From an uncultured Flavonifractor sp. (GTDB lineage Bacteria > Bacillota > Clostridia > Oscillospirales > Oscillospiraceae): 40,171 nt of DNA. The position numbers and the translations under genes are program-made. Under the pieces are notes generated by a model, which did not search any database, was not told the origin of the DNA, and was given only the letters and a program-made list of their open reading frames with translations. The DNA lies in contig NZ_CALWXV010000021.1 of assembly GCF_944385615.1 (NCBI RefSeq), positions 1 through 40,171 of the forward strand, in the 5' to 3' direction. Positions 16,201 to 24,586 of the stretch are shown in pieces; position 1 is the stretch's first letter; every line of letters begins with the position of its first letter.

Positions 16201-16924
16201 GGGGGGATCTCTCCTTTTGATTGATTTCGTTGCGGACGATTTCGCCGTCGATGAGGGTGACGATACGGTGGGCGTAGGCGGCCATCTCAGGGTCGTGGGT
16301 GACCAGGATGATGGTCTGGTGAAAATCCCGGGCAAAGGTACAGATCATGTTCATGATCTCCACCGTGGTTTTGGAGTCCAGGTTGCCGGTGGGCTCGTCG
16401 GCAAATACCACGTCGGGCCGGGCGATGAAGGCCCGGGCAATGCCTACCCGCTGCTGCTGGCCGCCGGACATTTGACGGGGAAAGTGGTCCAGCCGGTGGG
16501 CCAGCCCCACCCGGGTGAGCAGCTTGCGGGCTGCCGCCTCCCGCTGGGCCTTGGGCACCCCCCGAAACATCAGGGGGAGGGCCACGTTTTCGGTGGCGGT
16601 CAGATTGGGCAGCAGATTGTAGGACTGAAACACAAAGCCCAGGTGCCGCTGCCGGAAGGCGGCCAGCTGATTTTCGCTCAGCCGGGAGATGGGTACCCCG
16701 CCGATGCGAACCTCTCCCCGGGTGGGCTTTTCCATCCCCGCCAGTTGGTTGAGCAGGGTACTTTTGCCCGAGCCGGAGGTACCGAAGATACAGCAGATCT
16801 CCCCCCGGGACACATTCAGATTGATGCGCTTGAGGGCCACCACCGTCTCGTCGCCGATGGGATATTCCTTGCGAAGGTCCTTGACTTCGATAATGGGGCG
16901 GCTGCGCGGGTCGGAGCCGTTCAT
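16190..16924 (-). CDS. ABC transporter ATPase, MacB/LolD type
   Basis: A 244-residue ATPase with Walker [11 protein letters not shown]-loop [18 protein letters not shown], signature MSGGQQQRV, Walker [13 protein letters not shown] and H-loop VTHD. The sequence around the Q-loop is that of the MacB/LolD/FtsE group, which pairs with the FtsX-type permease encoded downstream. The ATG at 16924 is 8 bases after AAAGGAGG; the frame continues upstream without another good site. It is the first gene of the three-gene operon. A TATACT on the minus strand about 30 bases before the ribosome-binding site may be its -10; no matching -35 is seen, as expected for an activator-dependent promoter. Confidence 0.93.
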   Translation of the reverse strand: MNGSDPRSRPIIEVKDLRKEYPIGDETVVALKRINLNVSRGEICCIFGTSGSGKSTLLNQLAGMEKPTRGEVRIGGVPISRLSENQLAAFRQRHLGFVFQSYNLLPNLTATENVALPLMFRGVPKAQREAAARKLLTRVGLAHRLDHFPRQMSGGQQQRVGIARAFIARPDVVFADEPTGNLDSKTTVEIMNMICTFARDFHQTIILVTHDPEMAAYAHRIVTLIDGEIVRNEINQKERSPHEA

Positions 16925-17014
16925 GGGCGCTGCCTCCTTTCTGAGGGTGAGTATACCGGAGTAGCCTTCAGTCCGCCTATGCGGTTTGTTAAGATTCATA
17001 AAGGCAGGAGAAAG

Positions 17015-17045
17015 AAAAAACTCCGGACCGAAATCGGTCCGGAGT
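17015..17045 (-). terminator. Terminator of the two-component operon
   Basis: An 11-12 bp perfect stem (17020-17030 with 17035-17045) ends on the minus strand in TTTTTTCTTT. It starts 8 bases after the histidine kinase stop and separates it from the ABC operon. Confidence 0.88.
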
Positions 17046-17053
17046 CTGACAAT

Positions 17054-18643
17054 TCAGTGGGACAAGGTTGGTGGACAGAGGGGCAGGGTAAGCACAAATT
17101 CGGTGCCCTGGCCTGAGGCTGGACGGGGAGAGAGAGAAATGGAGCCGCCGTGTAGCTCCATGATCCGCCGGGTGATGGACAGGCCCAGGCCGCTGCCCTG
17201 GCCGGAACGGGCGTCGCTGCCCACCACGAAGGGCTCGAAAATATCCCTGGCCCGCTGGGGCGGGATGCCCACCCCGTTGTCCGCTACCGATAAAACAGCT
17301 TGATTGTCCTGGGCGGATACCCGGAAGAAAAGCATGGTGCCCAGCCGGTTGTGGCGCAGGGCGTTGGACAGCAGGTTGTCCAGAACCCGGCGGAATTGCA
17401 GGGGGTCCAAGGCGCAGCGGATGGGGTGGTCCGGCAGATCGACCTCCAGACCGAAGCCGGCCAGATCGATTTCATCATACTTTTCCGCCAGATAGGCCCG
17501 CAGAAACTCGCACAGGTCGGCGGGCTGCGTGTGGAGCACAAATTCCGGGTGTTCCACTTTGCTGTACTCGTGGAAGGCGTTGACCAACTCGGTGAGGGCG
17601 GCAGCCTTGCCCTGAATGGCCCGCAGATAGCGTTCCTGCTCCTGGGGCGGTACCTTGCCGTCACAGATGGCGTCGATATACCCGGCAATGACGGTGATGG
17701 GGGTCTTTAAGTCGTGGGAAATATCGGCGATAAGCTTCTGACGCCCCTGATCCAGCCGCCGCCGCTCCGCCTCGCTTTCGGCCAGCCGGTCGGAGAAGCG
17801 GTCAAAGCTCTCCCCGATGCGGCGGATCTCCCTTGTGCCGCCACAGTTCCCCACCCGGACCATACGGCCCTCCGCCTGGGACACCACCGCGTCGTTGAGC
17901 CGCCGCAGGGGCCGCCCGATCCGGCAGCTCAGCCACCAGATAAACAGTCCTGCGCTGAGCAGATAGAGGGGCAGAAAGAGCAGCCAGATTTTCCAGGAAC
18001 TCTGGTAACGCTGGGCATAGTCGGCGTCGCTGAGCTGGACCTCCCGCAGCAGCACGGTCATAGATGCCCCGTCCCCATCAGAAAAGAGCCCCCGTGAGAG
18101 GATGCTGTCGGAGAACCGGCGGCCGGACAGATAGGAAAACTCCTGGGGAGTGTAGGCGGTTTTTTCCTCCTCCGCCCCGCCGAAGATCACCTGATAGTTC
18201 TGGTCCAGCACCAGGGTGTCCACCTCGCCGGTATCGGCGGATTGGCGGAGCACCAGGTAGCGGGGCGCGCCGTCCCTGCCGGTCTGCTCAAAGGTGCGGA
18301 CAATGACGTTGGCGTCCCACAGAGGCACACAGGACAGCTCCCCTTCGGTGCAGGTCGGGTCAAATGCCCCGGCGGAGGCGTAAACCAGAACCCCATCCCC
18401 GTCATAGACCGCGAAAGCGCTGCCTCCGTCTCCGGTGTAGCGGTCCAGCTTGTCAAATTCCCCCGCCGTGAGGGCGGGGTCGGCCATCAGCCCGGCCCAG
18501 TCCGCCGGCTGATAAAGCCGCTCCAGCCACAGATTCCACAGCAGAAAGATCCCCCCGGTAATGGCCAGCAGGGTGAGGGTGAAGAGCAGATAATTGCGCA
18601 CCAGCAGACCGAACAGGCTGCCGGGAACCGGTTTACTTTTCAA
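17054..18643 (-). CDS. Membrane sensor histidine kinase
   Basis: A 529-residue kinase with two membrane helices (about 15-38 and 217-240) around an extracytoplasmic sensor of about 180 residues, a HAMP linker, a HisKA dimerisation domain with SHDLKTPIT (phospho-acceptor His310) and a HATPase_c domain with N box DNLLSNALRHN, G1 DNGVGIP and G2 GSGLGLSI. The sensor family is not recognisable to me. The start is a TTG at 18643 overlapping the response-regulator gene by 11 bases; a GTG at codon 15 is possible, but would shorten the segment before helix 1. It partners the regulator directly upstream and probably controls the ABC operon that follows the terminator. Confidence 0.9.
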   Translation of the reverse strand: MKSKPVPGSLFGLLVRNYLLFTLTLLAITGGIFLLWNLWLERLYQPADWAGLMADPALTAGEFDKLDRYTGDGGSAFAVYDGDGVLVYASAGAFDPTCTEGELSCVPLWDANVIVRTFEQTGRDGAPRYLVLRQSADTGEVDTLVLDQNYQVIFGGAEEEKTAYTPQEFSYLSGRRFSDSILSRGLFSDGDGASMTVLLREVQLSDADYAQRYQSSWKIWLLFLPLYLLSAGLFIWWLSCRIGRPLRRLNDAVVSQAEGRMVRVGNCGGTREIRRIGESFDRFSDRLAESEAERRRLDQGRQKLIADISHDLKTPITVIAGYIDAICDGKVPPQEQERYLRAIQGKAAALTELVNAFHEYSKVEHPEFVLHTQPADLCEFLRAYLAEKYDEIDLAGFGLEVDLPDHPIRCALDPLQFRRVLDNLLSNALRHNRLGTMLFFRVSAQDNQAVLSVADNGVGIPPQRARDIFEPFVVGSDARSGQGSGLGLSITRRIMELHGGSISLSPRPASGQGTEFVLTLPLCPPTLSH

Positions 18644-19307
18644 GCTTGTATCCCAGTCCTCTCACGGTGATGATGTAGCGGGGATTTTTGGGGTCGTCCT
18701 CCAGCTTGTCCCGCAGCTTGGAGATGTGGACCATCATGGTGTTGTCATCCCCCTCAAAATAGGGCCCCACCGCACCCTCATACAGCTGGATCTTGGTAAA
18801 AATGCGGCCGGGGGAGCGCATCAGCAGAGCCAGGATTTTGTACTCCATGGGGGTGAGGGCGATGGGGATTCCCCTCTTGGTCAGCTGGCAGGTGACGGTG
18901 TCCATGCTCAAATCCCGAACTTGCAGCACATCCCGTCCAGCTCCCCCCGCCCGGCGGAGCTGGGCTTTGACCCGGGCCACGATCTCCACCGGGTTGAAGG
19001 GCTTGGCGATGTAGTCATCCGCCCCCAAGTTGAGCCCCAGAATCTTGTCATTGTCCTGGCTTTTGGCGGACAGGATGAGAATGGGCAGCTGGCTGTACTG
19101 CCGCAGAGCCCGGGTCAGCGCAAAGCCGTTGAGGCCGGGCATCATGATATCCAGAATGGCCATATCCGGGCTGTGAGCCCGGGCCAGCTCCAGGGCCTGG
19201 TTGCCATCCTCCGCCTCCAGAACCCGAAAGCCCTCGCCCTCCAGGTAGAGCCGCAGCAGGTCCCGGATGTCCGCATCGTCCTCCGCGATCAGGATCAAGG
19301 GTGCCAT
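18633..19307 (-). CDS. OmpR/PhoB-family response regulator
   Basis: A 224-residue regulator. The receiver domain has the acidic pair Glu9-Asp10-Asp11, phosphorylation site Asp53 in LDIMMPG, and Lys102 in KPF. The C-terminal winged helix (RDLSMDTVTCQLTKRGIPIALTPMEYKIL through VRGLGYKLEK) is the OmpR type and is close to VanR/BceR-like regulators of Firmicutes. The ATG at 19307 is 8 bases after AAGGAGG. It is first in the operon with the kinase. Confidence 0.95.
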   Translation of the reverse strand: MAPLILIAEDDADIRDLLRLYLEGEGFRVLEAEDGNQALELARAHSPDMAILDIMMPGLNGFALTRALRQYSQLPILILSAKSQDNDKILGLNLGADDYIAKPFNPVEIVARVKAQLRRAGGAGRDVLQVRDLSMDTVTCQLTKRGIPIALTPMEYKILALLMRSPGRIFTKIQLYEGAVGPYFEGDDNTMMVHISKLRDKLEDDPKNPRYIITVRGLGYKLEK

Positions 19308-19339
19308 GGGCAACGCCTCCTTGTCAGTTTGATGGTTTT

Positions 19340-19345
19340 ATTGTA
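19340..19345 (-). promoter_or_regulatory. Likely -10 box of the two-component operon
   Basis: TACAAT on the minus strand sits 33 bases before the response-regulator start. The -35 region (TTCCCG at 17 bases) is poor, so the promoter may need an activator or its own regulator. Confidence 0.4.
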
Positions 19346-19458
19346 GCATGAGAAGGGCACGCCGGGAAAGCCCGCTGGGTTTCAAAAAAGCGATCCTTTG
19401 TAAATCTTAAGAATACAAACATCCGGCCGTGCTGGTTCGGGGAAAGAAATTGCAGTTA

Positions 19459-19501
19459 TGTTGCATCTGCAACGGATGAAGGGAGGAAAATCCGGTATGA
19501 T
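19459..19501 (+). promoter_or_regulatory. Promoter of cupin-ldh with Crp/FNR-type dyad
   Basis: TGTTGC-ATCT-GCAACG (19459-19474) is a dyad of Crp/FNR half-site form. TATGAT (19496-19501) is a good -10, with no recognisable -35. The dyad centre lies 29.5 bases before the -10, which puts it at -41.5 from the expected start, the class II activator position. An identical layout is found before hcp. The regulator is not in the window. A 6-base extra copy TTGCAG lies at 19450-19455. Confidence 0.6.
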
Positions 19502-19571
19502 AAAAGCAATCAACCAGTCCGGGGTACACAGCCGACGGCAGCCCCGGCACAAGAAAAAGGAGCGTTCAGAT

Positions 19572-19913
19572 ATGGCTTATATCAAAAATATCGAACATGA
19601 GCGGGCGCTGACCCTGGCCAATCAGGTGAGCGTGCAGCCCGGTCAGATCGTCAGCCGGACTTTGGCCCAGAATCCCTACGTCAGCGTCACCCTCTTTGCC
19701 TTTGCCCAGGGGGAGGAGATCGGCACCCACGACTCCGAGGGGGACGCCATGGTGCTGGTGTTGGAGGGCACCGGGCTTTTCACAGTGGACGGGCGTGACT
19801 ACCAGCTTCAGGCCGGGGACACTCTGGTGATGCCCGCCAAAAAGCCCCACGCCGTCCATGCCCCCCAGGACTTTAAAATGCTTCTGACTGTGGTCTTTCC
19901 CACAAAAGAATAA
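19572..19913 (+). CDS. Small single-domain cupin protein
   Basis: The 113-residue product is one cupin_2 beta-barrel. Motif 1 is GTHDSEGDAMVLVLEGTG and motif 2 AGDTLVMPAKKPHAV; likely metal ligands are His53, Glu56 and His93, fewer than the full set of classical cupins. Such proteins act as small metal-dependent enzymes or ligand sensors; the substrate is unknown. The ATG at 19572 has AGGAG 9 bases upstream. It is 12 bases in front of ldh and must be co-transcribed with it, so a role in lactate/redox metabolism or in nitrosative-stress response is plausible. Confidence 0.83.
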   Translation: MAYIKNIEHERALTLANQVSVQPGQIVSRTLAQNPYVSVTLFAFAQGEEIGTHDSEGDAMVLVLEGTGLFTVDGRDYQLQAGDTLVMPAKKPHAVHAPQDFKMLLTVVFPTKE

Positions 19914-19925
19914 GAGGTGTATTTC

Positions 19926-20882
19926 ATGAGCAAACCCATTGTCAATCCCAGAAAAGCGGCCGTGGTGGGCTGCGGCTTTGTAGGCTCCGCCACTGCCTTT
20001 GCCCTGATGCAGAGCCACCTGTTTTCCGAGCTGGTGCTGGTGGATGTAAACTTCGACAAGGCCGACGGCGAGGCCAAGGACATCGCCCACGGTATTCCCT
20101 TCGCCGGGGCCATGAAGATCTACGCCGGCACCTATGACGATATTGCTGACGCCGCCATCATCATCGTCACCGCAGGGGCCAACCAGAAGCCGGAGGAGAC
20201 CCGGCTGGACCTGGTCCACAAGAACGTGGCCATTTTCAAGACCATCATCCCGGAGATCGCCAAGCGGGATTTCCAGGGCATCCTGCTCATCGTCTCCAAC
20301 CCGGTGGATATTCTGACCTATGCCGCCCTCAAGCTTAGCGGCCTGCCGGAGCAGCGGGTCATCGGCTCGGGCACCGTGCTGGACACCGCCCGGCTCAAGT
20401 ACCAGCTGGGCCAGCACCTGAGTGTGGACAGCCGCAGCGTCCACGCCTTCATCATCGGCGAGCACGGGGACAGCGAGATCGCCGTGTGGAGCAGCTCCAA
20501 CGTCTCCGGCATCCCCCTCAATGATTTCTGCGAGATGCGGGGCCACTACAACCATGGGGCCGCCATGGAGGAGATCGCCGAGAAGGTAAAGAGCAGCGCC
20601 TACGAGATCATCGCCAAAAAGCACGCCACCTACTACGGCATCGCTATGTCGGTAAAGCGAATTTGTGAGGTCATTGTCCGCAACGAGAAGTCCATCCTGC
20701 CGGTGTCCACCATGCTCCACGGCCAGTACGGCATCGAGGGCATCGCCCTGAGTATGCCCGCCATCGTGGGGCTGGACGGAGTGGAGACCCATGTGCCCAT
20801 CGTGCTGGACGAAAAAGAGAAGGCCCAGCTGCTCCACTCGGCGGAGACCCTGAAGCAGGTGGCCGCCACCCTGGATCTGTAA
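19926..20882 (+). CDS. ldh: L-lactate dehydrogenase
   Basis: NAD-dependent reduction of pyruvate to L-lactate, regenerating NAD in fermentation. The 318-residue protein shows the Rossmann glycine motif (VVGCGFVGSA), Asp41 for the NAD ribose, the active-loop GANQKPEETR with Gln87 giving lactate rather than malate specificity and Arg93, SNPVDILT, the substrate-binding LDTARL (Arg156), and catalytic His180 in GEHGDSE. The start at 19926 is preceded by GAGGTG; the frame also allows a GTG nine bases upstream. A terminator follows. Co-expression with a cupin behind a possible Crp/FNR-type site suggests more than routine fermentation. Confidence 0.95.
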   Translation: MSKPIVNPRKAAVVGCGFVGSATAFALMQSHLFSELVLVDVNFDKADGEAKDIAHGIPFAGAMKIYAGTYDDIADAAIIIVTAGANQKPEETRLDLVHKNVAIFKTIIPEIAKRDFQGILLIVSNPVDILTYAALKLSGLPEQRVIGSGTVLDTARLKYQLGQHLSVDSRSVHAFIIGEHGDSEIAVWSSSNVSGIPLNDFCEMRGHYNHGAAMEEIAEKVKSSAYEIIAKKHATYYGIAMSVKRICEVIVRNEKSILPVSTMLHGQYGIEGIALSMPAIVGLDGVETHVPIVLDEKEKAQLLHSAETLKQVAATLDL

Positions 20883-20891
20883 GAAAACATG

Positions 20892-20929
20892 AAAATGGGG
20901 TGCTGCGTGTGCAGCGCCCCATTTTTATA
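20892..20929 (+). terminator. Terminator of cupin-ldh operon
   Basis: A stem of about 15 bp with one G-T pair (20892-20906 with 20911-20925, loop GTGT) ends in TTTTT, 9 bases after the ldh stop. The A-rich 5' side gives a usable U-run in the other direction as well, for the convergent gene ending at 20961. Confidence 0.88.
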
Positions 20930-20960
20930 GGAATAAAGTAGTTGAACTTGGGAAAACGCC

Positions 20961-23534
20961 TCAGCAGCTGGCGCCGCCGATGACGGTCTTGTCCATGATG
21001 GCCTGCTTGTCGATGGCGCCATGGAGCAGCTTGTCCTCCACGTAGTCGAAGCCCAGCCGGGCGATGGTGTCGGAGAAACGCTCGCCGGTCTGGCCCTCGT
21101 CCCGGAAGAAGAGAATGGCCTTCTCCACCAGGGCGATGACCTCCTCCTCGCTGGTGAAGATCTTGGACAGGGGCCGTCCGGCGGCTACCTTCTTGCCCCA
21201 GCGGCCACCCAGATAGATCTTGTAGCCGTAGGTGCTCTCGGTGAAGGCGCCGAAGGGGCACTTCTCCAGGCAACGGCCGCAGTGGTTGCAGGCCGCGGGG
21301 TCAATGACCGCCTTGCCGTCCTGCATGGACACAGCCTGGATGGGGCAGGCCTTTTCAATCTGGCACACCTTGCAGCCCTTGCACTTGTTCAGGTCGGGCT
21401 CAGGCACACGCTGGCCGATGATGCCCAGGTCGTTCAGGTCGGGCTTGACGCAGTTGTTGGGGCAGCCGCCCACGGCGATCTTGAATTTATGGGGCAGGGA
21501 CACGTCGTGGTAGCCCTTGTAGAACAGCTCGTGGAGCTTCTCGCTCAGATCGAAGGTGTCAATGAGGCCGTACTGGCAGGTAGTACCCTTACAGGACACC
21601 ACGGGGCGCACCTTGGAGCCGGTGCCGCCCACGTCCAGCCCGGCGGCGCTGAGGAACTCGATCAGAGCGTCCACATTCTGGTAGGGTACCCCCTGGATTT
21701 CCAGGGTCAGGCGGGTGGTCATGGTGACCTCGCCGGAGCCGAACTTCTCGGCGGCCTCAGCCACAGCGGCGTGCTCGGCGGTGGTGAGCTTGCCGTTGCG
21801 GGTGATCACCCGGACGTTGAAGCAGTCGGGGGTGCGTTTGTCCCACAGGCAGCCCAAACCCTTGAGGCGCTTGACCTCAGTGGGAGGCAGAGCGGCCCCG
21901 GCGGGACGGGGGACCTTTACCTGGTTGAAGGTGACGCCGCCCTCCAGCACTTTGGTGTTGGTGTAGCCGTAGAACTTCAGGCGGCTCTGGAGGAAGTAGC
22001 CCCGCTTGCCCCGGTTGCACACCAGCAGCAGCTTCTCGTCCTTGCCGATGCCCTCCAACGGGCCGTTGACCTTGCCCAGTTCCACCCAGTGGGCGCCGGG
22101 AATGGAGGGGGCGGGCTGCACATCAATGACCTTGTAGTCCTTGGCCGCCCCGGCCAGGTACTCGGCGGGGGTGAAGGTATCCAGCACCCCGGCCAGCTTG
22201 TTTTCCAGCACATAGCAGGCCTGGACAAAGGGGTGGATGGCGGTGGAGAAGGGGGGCGCATAGGCCAGGTCCAGATCGTTGAAGGCGTCAATGGTCAGTC
22301 CGGCGGACAGGCCCACCACGGCGATGTCTACCATCTTGTCCACCGCGCCGGAGCCCATGACCTGGATGCCCAGCAACTTGCGGGTATTCCGGTCGGCGAT
22401 CAGCTTGGTGAGGAAGCTGGAAGCACCGGGATAGTAGTGGGCCTTGTCGTCACAGGCGCACACCACGGTGACGGGATCAAAGCCCTCGGCCTTGGCCTGG
22501 GCCTCGGTGAGGCCGGTGCGGCCGGCGTTGAGCTGAGGCAGCAGCTTGACCACACCGGTACCCAGGCAGCCGCTGTAGGGGGTGTCGGTGCCGGTAATGG
22601 TCTTGGCCAGAGCCCGGGCGGTAAGGTTGGCGGTAGAGCCCATGGCGGACCACTGGGGCTTGCCGGTGAGGCGGTTGTAGACCATGGCGCAGTCGCCGGC
22701 GGCGTAGATGTCGGGCAGATTGGTGCGCATCTCACTGTCCACCACCACGGTGCCCTTGAAGAGCTCAATGCCGGTGTCCTTCAAAAATTCGGTGGCGGGG
22801 CGCACGCCGATGGCCAGCACCACCACGTCCGCGGCGATGGGGCCACCGTCGGTGACCAGACCGGTGGCCTTGTCGGTGCCGGTGACCGACTGGATACGCT
22901 GGCCGGTGACCACCCGGATGCCCGCCTCCTTCAGCTTGCGACGGGCAAAGTCGGCCATCTCGGGGTCAAAGGCGTTGGGCATGATCTGGTCGGCAAAGTC
23001 CACCACTGTCACGTCCAGGCCCTGGCTCTTCAAATTCTCGGCGATCTCCAGGCCGATGAACCCGGCCCCAGCCACCACCGCCCGGCGGCAGTTGTTGGCG
23101 GCTACATAGTCCCGCAGGCCCACCGCGTCGTCGGGGGTGCGCATGGGGAAGACGCCGGGCAGGTCCTTGCCGGGCATATCGGGTACAAAGGGGACGGCGC
23201 CGGTGGCGATAATCAGCTTGTCATAGGACTCGGTGAAGGGCTGGCCCTCCAGCAGGCCGCTGACCGTCTTGGCGGCGGGGTCCACATGGGTGACCTCGCA
23301 GCCGGTGACCACCTGAGCGCCGGTAAGACCGGCGTACTTCTGGGGCGTGTTGACGATAAGTTCCTCCCGGGTGCCGATGAGCCCGCCCACATAATAGGGC
23401 AGACCGCACCCGGCATAGGAGATATCACGGCCCTTGTTGAGCACCTTTACTTCCACACTGCGGTCCTCCCGCTTGATCTTGGCCGCGGCTTTTGTTCCGG
23501 CGGCCACGCCGCCGATCACCAGAATACGCATCAT
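20961..23534 (-). CDS. Three-part flavoprotein: CoA-disulfide-reductase-like, rhodanese, siroheme/Fe-S reductase
   Basis: An 857-residue fusion. Residues 1-450 are a FAD/NAD(P)H-dependent pyridine-nucleotide disulfide reductase of the CoADR/NADH-oxidase type, with redox Cys43 in SYAGCGLPYYVGG and FAD motif AAGDCA near 280. Residues about 455-545 form a rhodanese domain with catalytic-position Cys506 in LLVCNRG. Residues about 555-705 resemble a nitrite/sulfite-reductase half with Cys648, Cys653, Cys691, Cys695 (siroheme-[4Fe-4S] pattern). Residues 715-762 hold two ferredoxin [4Fe-4S] sites (Cys718/721/724/730 and 749/752/755/759). The combination suggests NADH-driven reduction of sulfur or sulfite with a bound persulfide relay. 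Start: ATG 23534 or the next ATG at 23531, which is better spaced from GGGGGAG. Divergent from a LysR gene that may control it. Confidence 0.85.
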   Translation of the reverse strand: MMRILVIGGVAAGTKAAAKIKREDRSVEVKVLNKGRDISYAGCGLPYYVGGLIGTREELIVNTPQKYAGLTGAQVVTGCEVTHVDPAAKTVSGLLEGQPFTESYDKLIIATGAVPFVPDMPGKDLPGVFPMRTPDDAVGLRDYVAANNCRRAVVAGAGFIGLEIAENLKSQGLDVTVVDFADQIMPNAFDPEMADFARRKLKEAGIRVVTGQRIQSVTGTDKATGLVTDGGPIAADVVVLAIGVRPATEFLKDTGIELFKGTVVVDSEMRTNLPDIYAAGDCAMVYNRLTGKPQWSAMGSTANLTARALAKTITGTDTPYSGCLGTGVVKLLPQLNAGRTGLTEAQAKAEGFDPVTVVCACDDKAHYYPGASSFLTKLIADRNTRKLLGIQVMGSGAVDKMVDIAVVGLSAGLTIDAFNDLDLAYAPPFSTAIHPFVQACYVLENKLAGVLDTFTPAEYLAGAAKDYKVIDVQPAPSIPGAHWVELGKVNGPLEGIGKDEKLLLVCNRGKRGYFLQSRLKFYGYTNTKVLEGGVTFNQVKVPRPAGAALPPTEVKRLKGLGCLWDKRTPDCFNVRVITRNGKLTTAEHAAVAEAAEKFGSGEVTMTTRLTLEIQGVPYQNVDALIEFLSAAGLDVGGTGSKVRPVVSCKGTTCQYGLIDTFDLSEKLHELFYKGYHDVSLPHKFKIAVGGCPNNCVKPDLNDLGIIGQRVPEPDLNKCKGCKVCQIEKACPIQAVSMQDGKAVIDPAACNHCGRCLEKCPFGAFTESTYGYKIYLGGRWGKKVAAGRPLSKIFTSEEEVIALVEKAILFFRDEGQTGERFSDTIARLGFDYVEDKLLHGAIDKQAIMDKTVIGGASC

Positions 23535-23591
23535 AGCTCCCCCTTGGCAAAAATTTTAGGTCGTTTCACTTGCAGTCAGTATAGCACCCTG

Positions 23592-23626
23592 ATACAATAA
23601 ATTAAAGTTTTTAAATCTTATTGCAT
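23592..23626. promoter_or_regulatory. Dyad operator between lysR and the fusion flavoprotein gene
   Basis: ATACAATAA (23592-23600) and TTATTGCAT (23618-23626) form a 9-bp inverted repeat with one mismatch, and the AT-rich 17-base centre is itself nearly palindromic. On the minus strand TATACT at about 23579-23584 is the likely -10 of the fusion gene, downstream of the dyad. Position and shape suit LysR binding to a shared divergent promoter. Confidence 0.5.
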
Positions 23627-23655
23627 GATAGAAAATTCTTATGGGGTGATGGACC

Positions 23656-24540
23656 GTGGTGGACTACCGTATCCGCACCTTTCTGGTGCTGTACGAGACC
23701 ATGAACTACCGCAAGACCGGGGAGCAGCTCTGCCTGAGCCAGCCGGCGGTGAGCCAGCAGATCCGGGGACTGGAGGAGAAATACGGCTGCAAGCTGTTTG
23801 TGTACGACGGCAGGCGGCTCCACGCCACCCCCCAGGCCCACCGGGTGGCGGAGTACGCCCGCACCGCCCTGTACAATGAGCAGCGGCTGGTGCAGGAGCT
23901 GGCAGGCCCCTCGGCCCGGGAGATCCGGGTAGGAGCCACCAAGACCATCGGGGAGTTTGTGGTGGCCGAGGCCCTAAGCCGGTATATCCGCCAGTCGGGG
24001 GACAGCCTGACCATCACGGTGGATAACACCTCGGCCCTGCTGGGGCAGCTGGAGCACGAGCAGCTGGACTTCGCCCTCATCGAAGGGGCCTTTGACCGGG
24101 ATAAATTCGGCAGCCGTCTGTTTCGTAGGGCCCGGTTTGTGGGGCTGTGCCGCAGGGACCACCCCTTCGCCGGGCGCACCGTCTCCCTGGAGGCGCTGGC
24201 CGGGCAATGTCTGGTGGTGCGGGAGGAGGGCTCCGGCACCCGGGGGATTCTGGAACACGCCCTGGCCGAGCGGGGGTACTCGCTCCAGCTCTTTTCCCGG
24301 GTAATCTGCGCCAACCAGTTCTCCCTTATCACCCGGTTTGTGGCGGAAGGGGCGGGGGTGACCTTTGCCTATGAGCCGGTGGCGGCGGGCCAGCCGGAGC
24401 TGGCTTTTTTCCACCTGGATTGCCTGGACGAGCATCGGGAGTTCAGCCTGGTCTATCTGAAGGGCACCCACGTATTCCCACTGGTACAGGAGGTGCTGGG
24501 GCCTCTGGCCCCCTCCGGCCTGGAGGATGGGGCAGAATGA
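23656..24540 (+). CDS. LysR-family transcriptional regulator
   Basis: A 294-residue LysR-type regulator with an N-terminal winged HTH (RTFLVLYETMNYRKTGEQLCLSQPAVSQQIRGLEEKYGCKLF) and a C-terminal periplasmic-binding-like effector domain (from about residue 88, IRVGATKTIGEFV). The start is GTG at 23656, followed by a second GTG; no strong Shine-Dalgarno is seen, but this start gives the normal N-terminus. The effector is unknown. Being divergent from the sulfur/siroheme-type oxidoreductase with a dyad in between, it likely controls that gene and itself; some relatives of this group (CysB/CysL-like) respond to sulfur metabolites, but that is inference from context. Confidence 0.88.
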   Translation: MVDYRIRTFLVLYETMNYRKTGEQLCLSQPAVSQQIRGLEEKYGCKLFVYDGRRLHATPQAHRVAEYARTALYNEQRLVQELAGPSAREIRVGATKTIGEFVVAEALSRYIRQSGDSLTITVDNTSALLGQLEHEQLDFALIEGAFDRDKFGSRLFRRARFVGLCRRDHPFAGRTVSLEALAGQCLVVREEGSGTRGILEHALAERGYSLQLFSRVICANQFSLITRFVAEGAGVTFAYEPVAAGQPELAFFHLDCLDEHREFSLVYLKGTHVFPLVQEVLGPLAPSGLEDGAE

Positions 24541-24551
24541 ACGAAAAATGC

Positions 24552-24580
24552 TTGCAATGGGTCAGGCGATATGATAAAGT
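24552..24580 (+). promoter_or_regulatory. Promoter of the lar-nik operon
   Basis: TTGCAA (24552-24557), exactly 17 bases, then TAAAGT (24575-24580). Both are 4-5/6 matches. The transcript would start near 24587, at the 5' foot of the structured leader. Confidence 0.5.
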
Positions 24581-24586
24581 AGAAAA

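Noticed and set aside
15259-16224. Long open frame opposite the repeat-protein gene, and similar frames opposite pcrA, comEC and the fusion flavoprotein
   Set aside because: They lack ribosome-binding sites and family motifs, have low-complexity Gly/His/Val-rich translations, and lie fully antisense to clear genes; they follow from high GC content.
18601-18643. Frameshift or missing start in the histidine kinase because no ATG is present
   Set aside because: A TTG at 18643 overlapping the regulator gene gives a normal N-terminus with the first membrane helix, so no error needs to be assumed.
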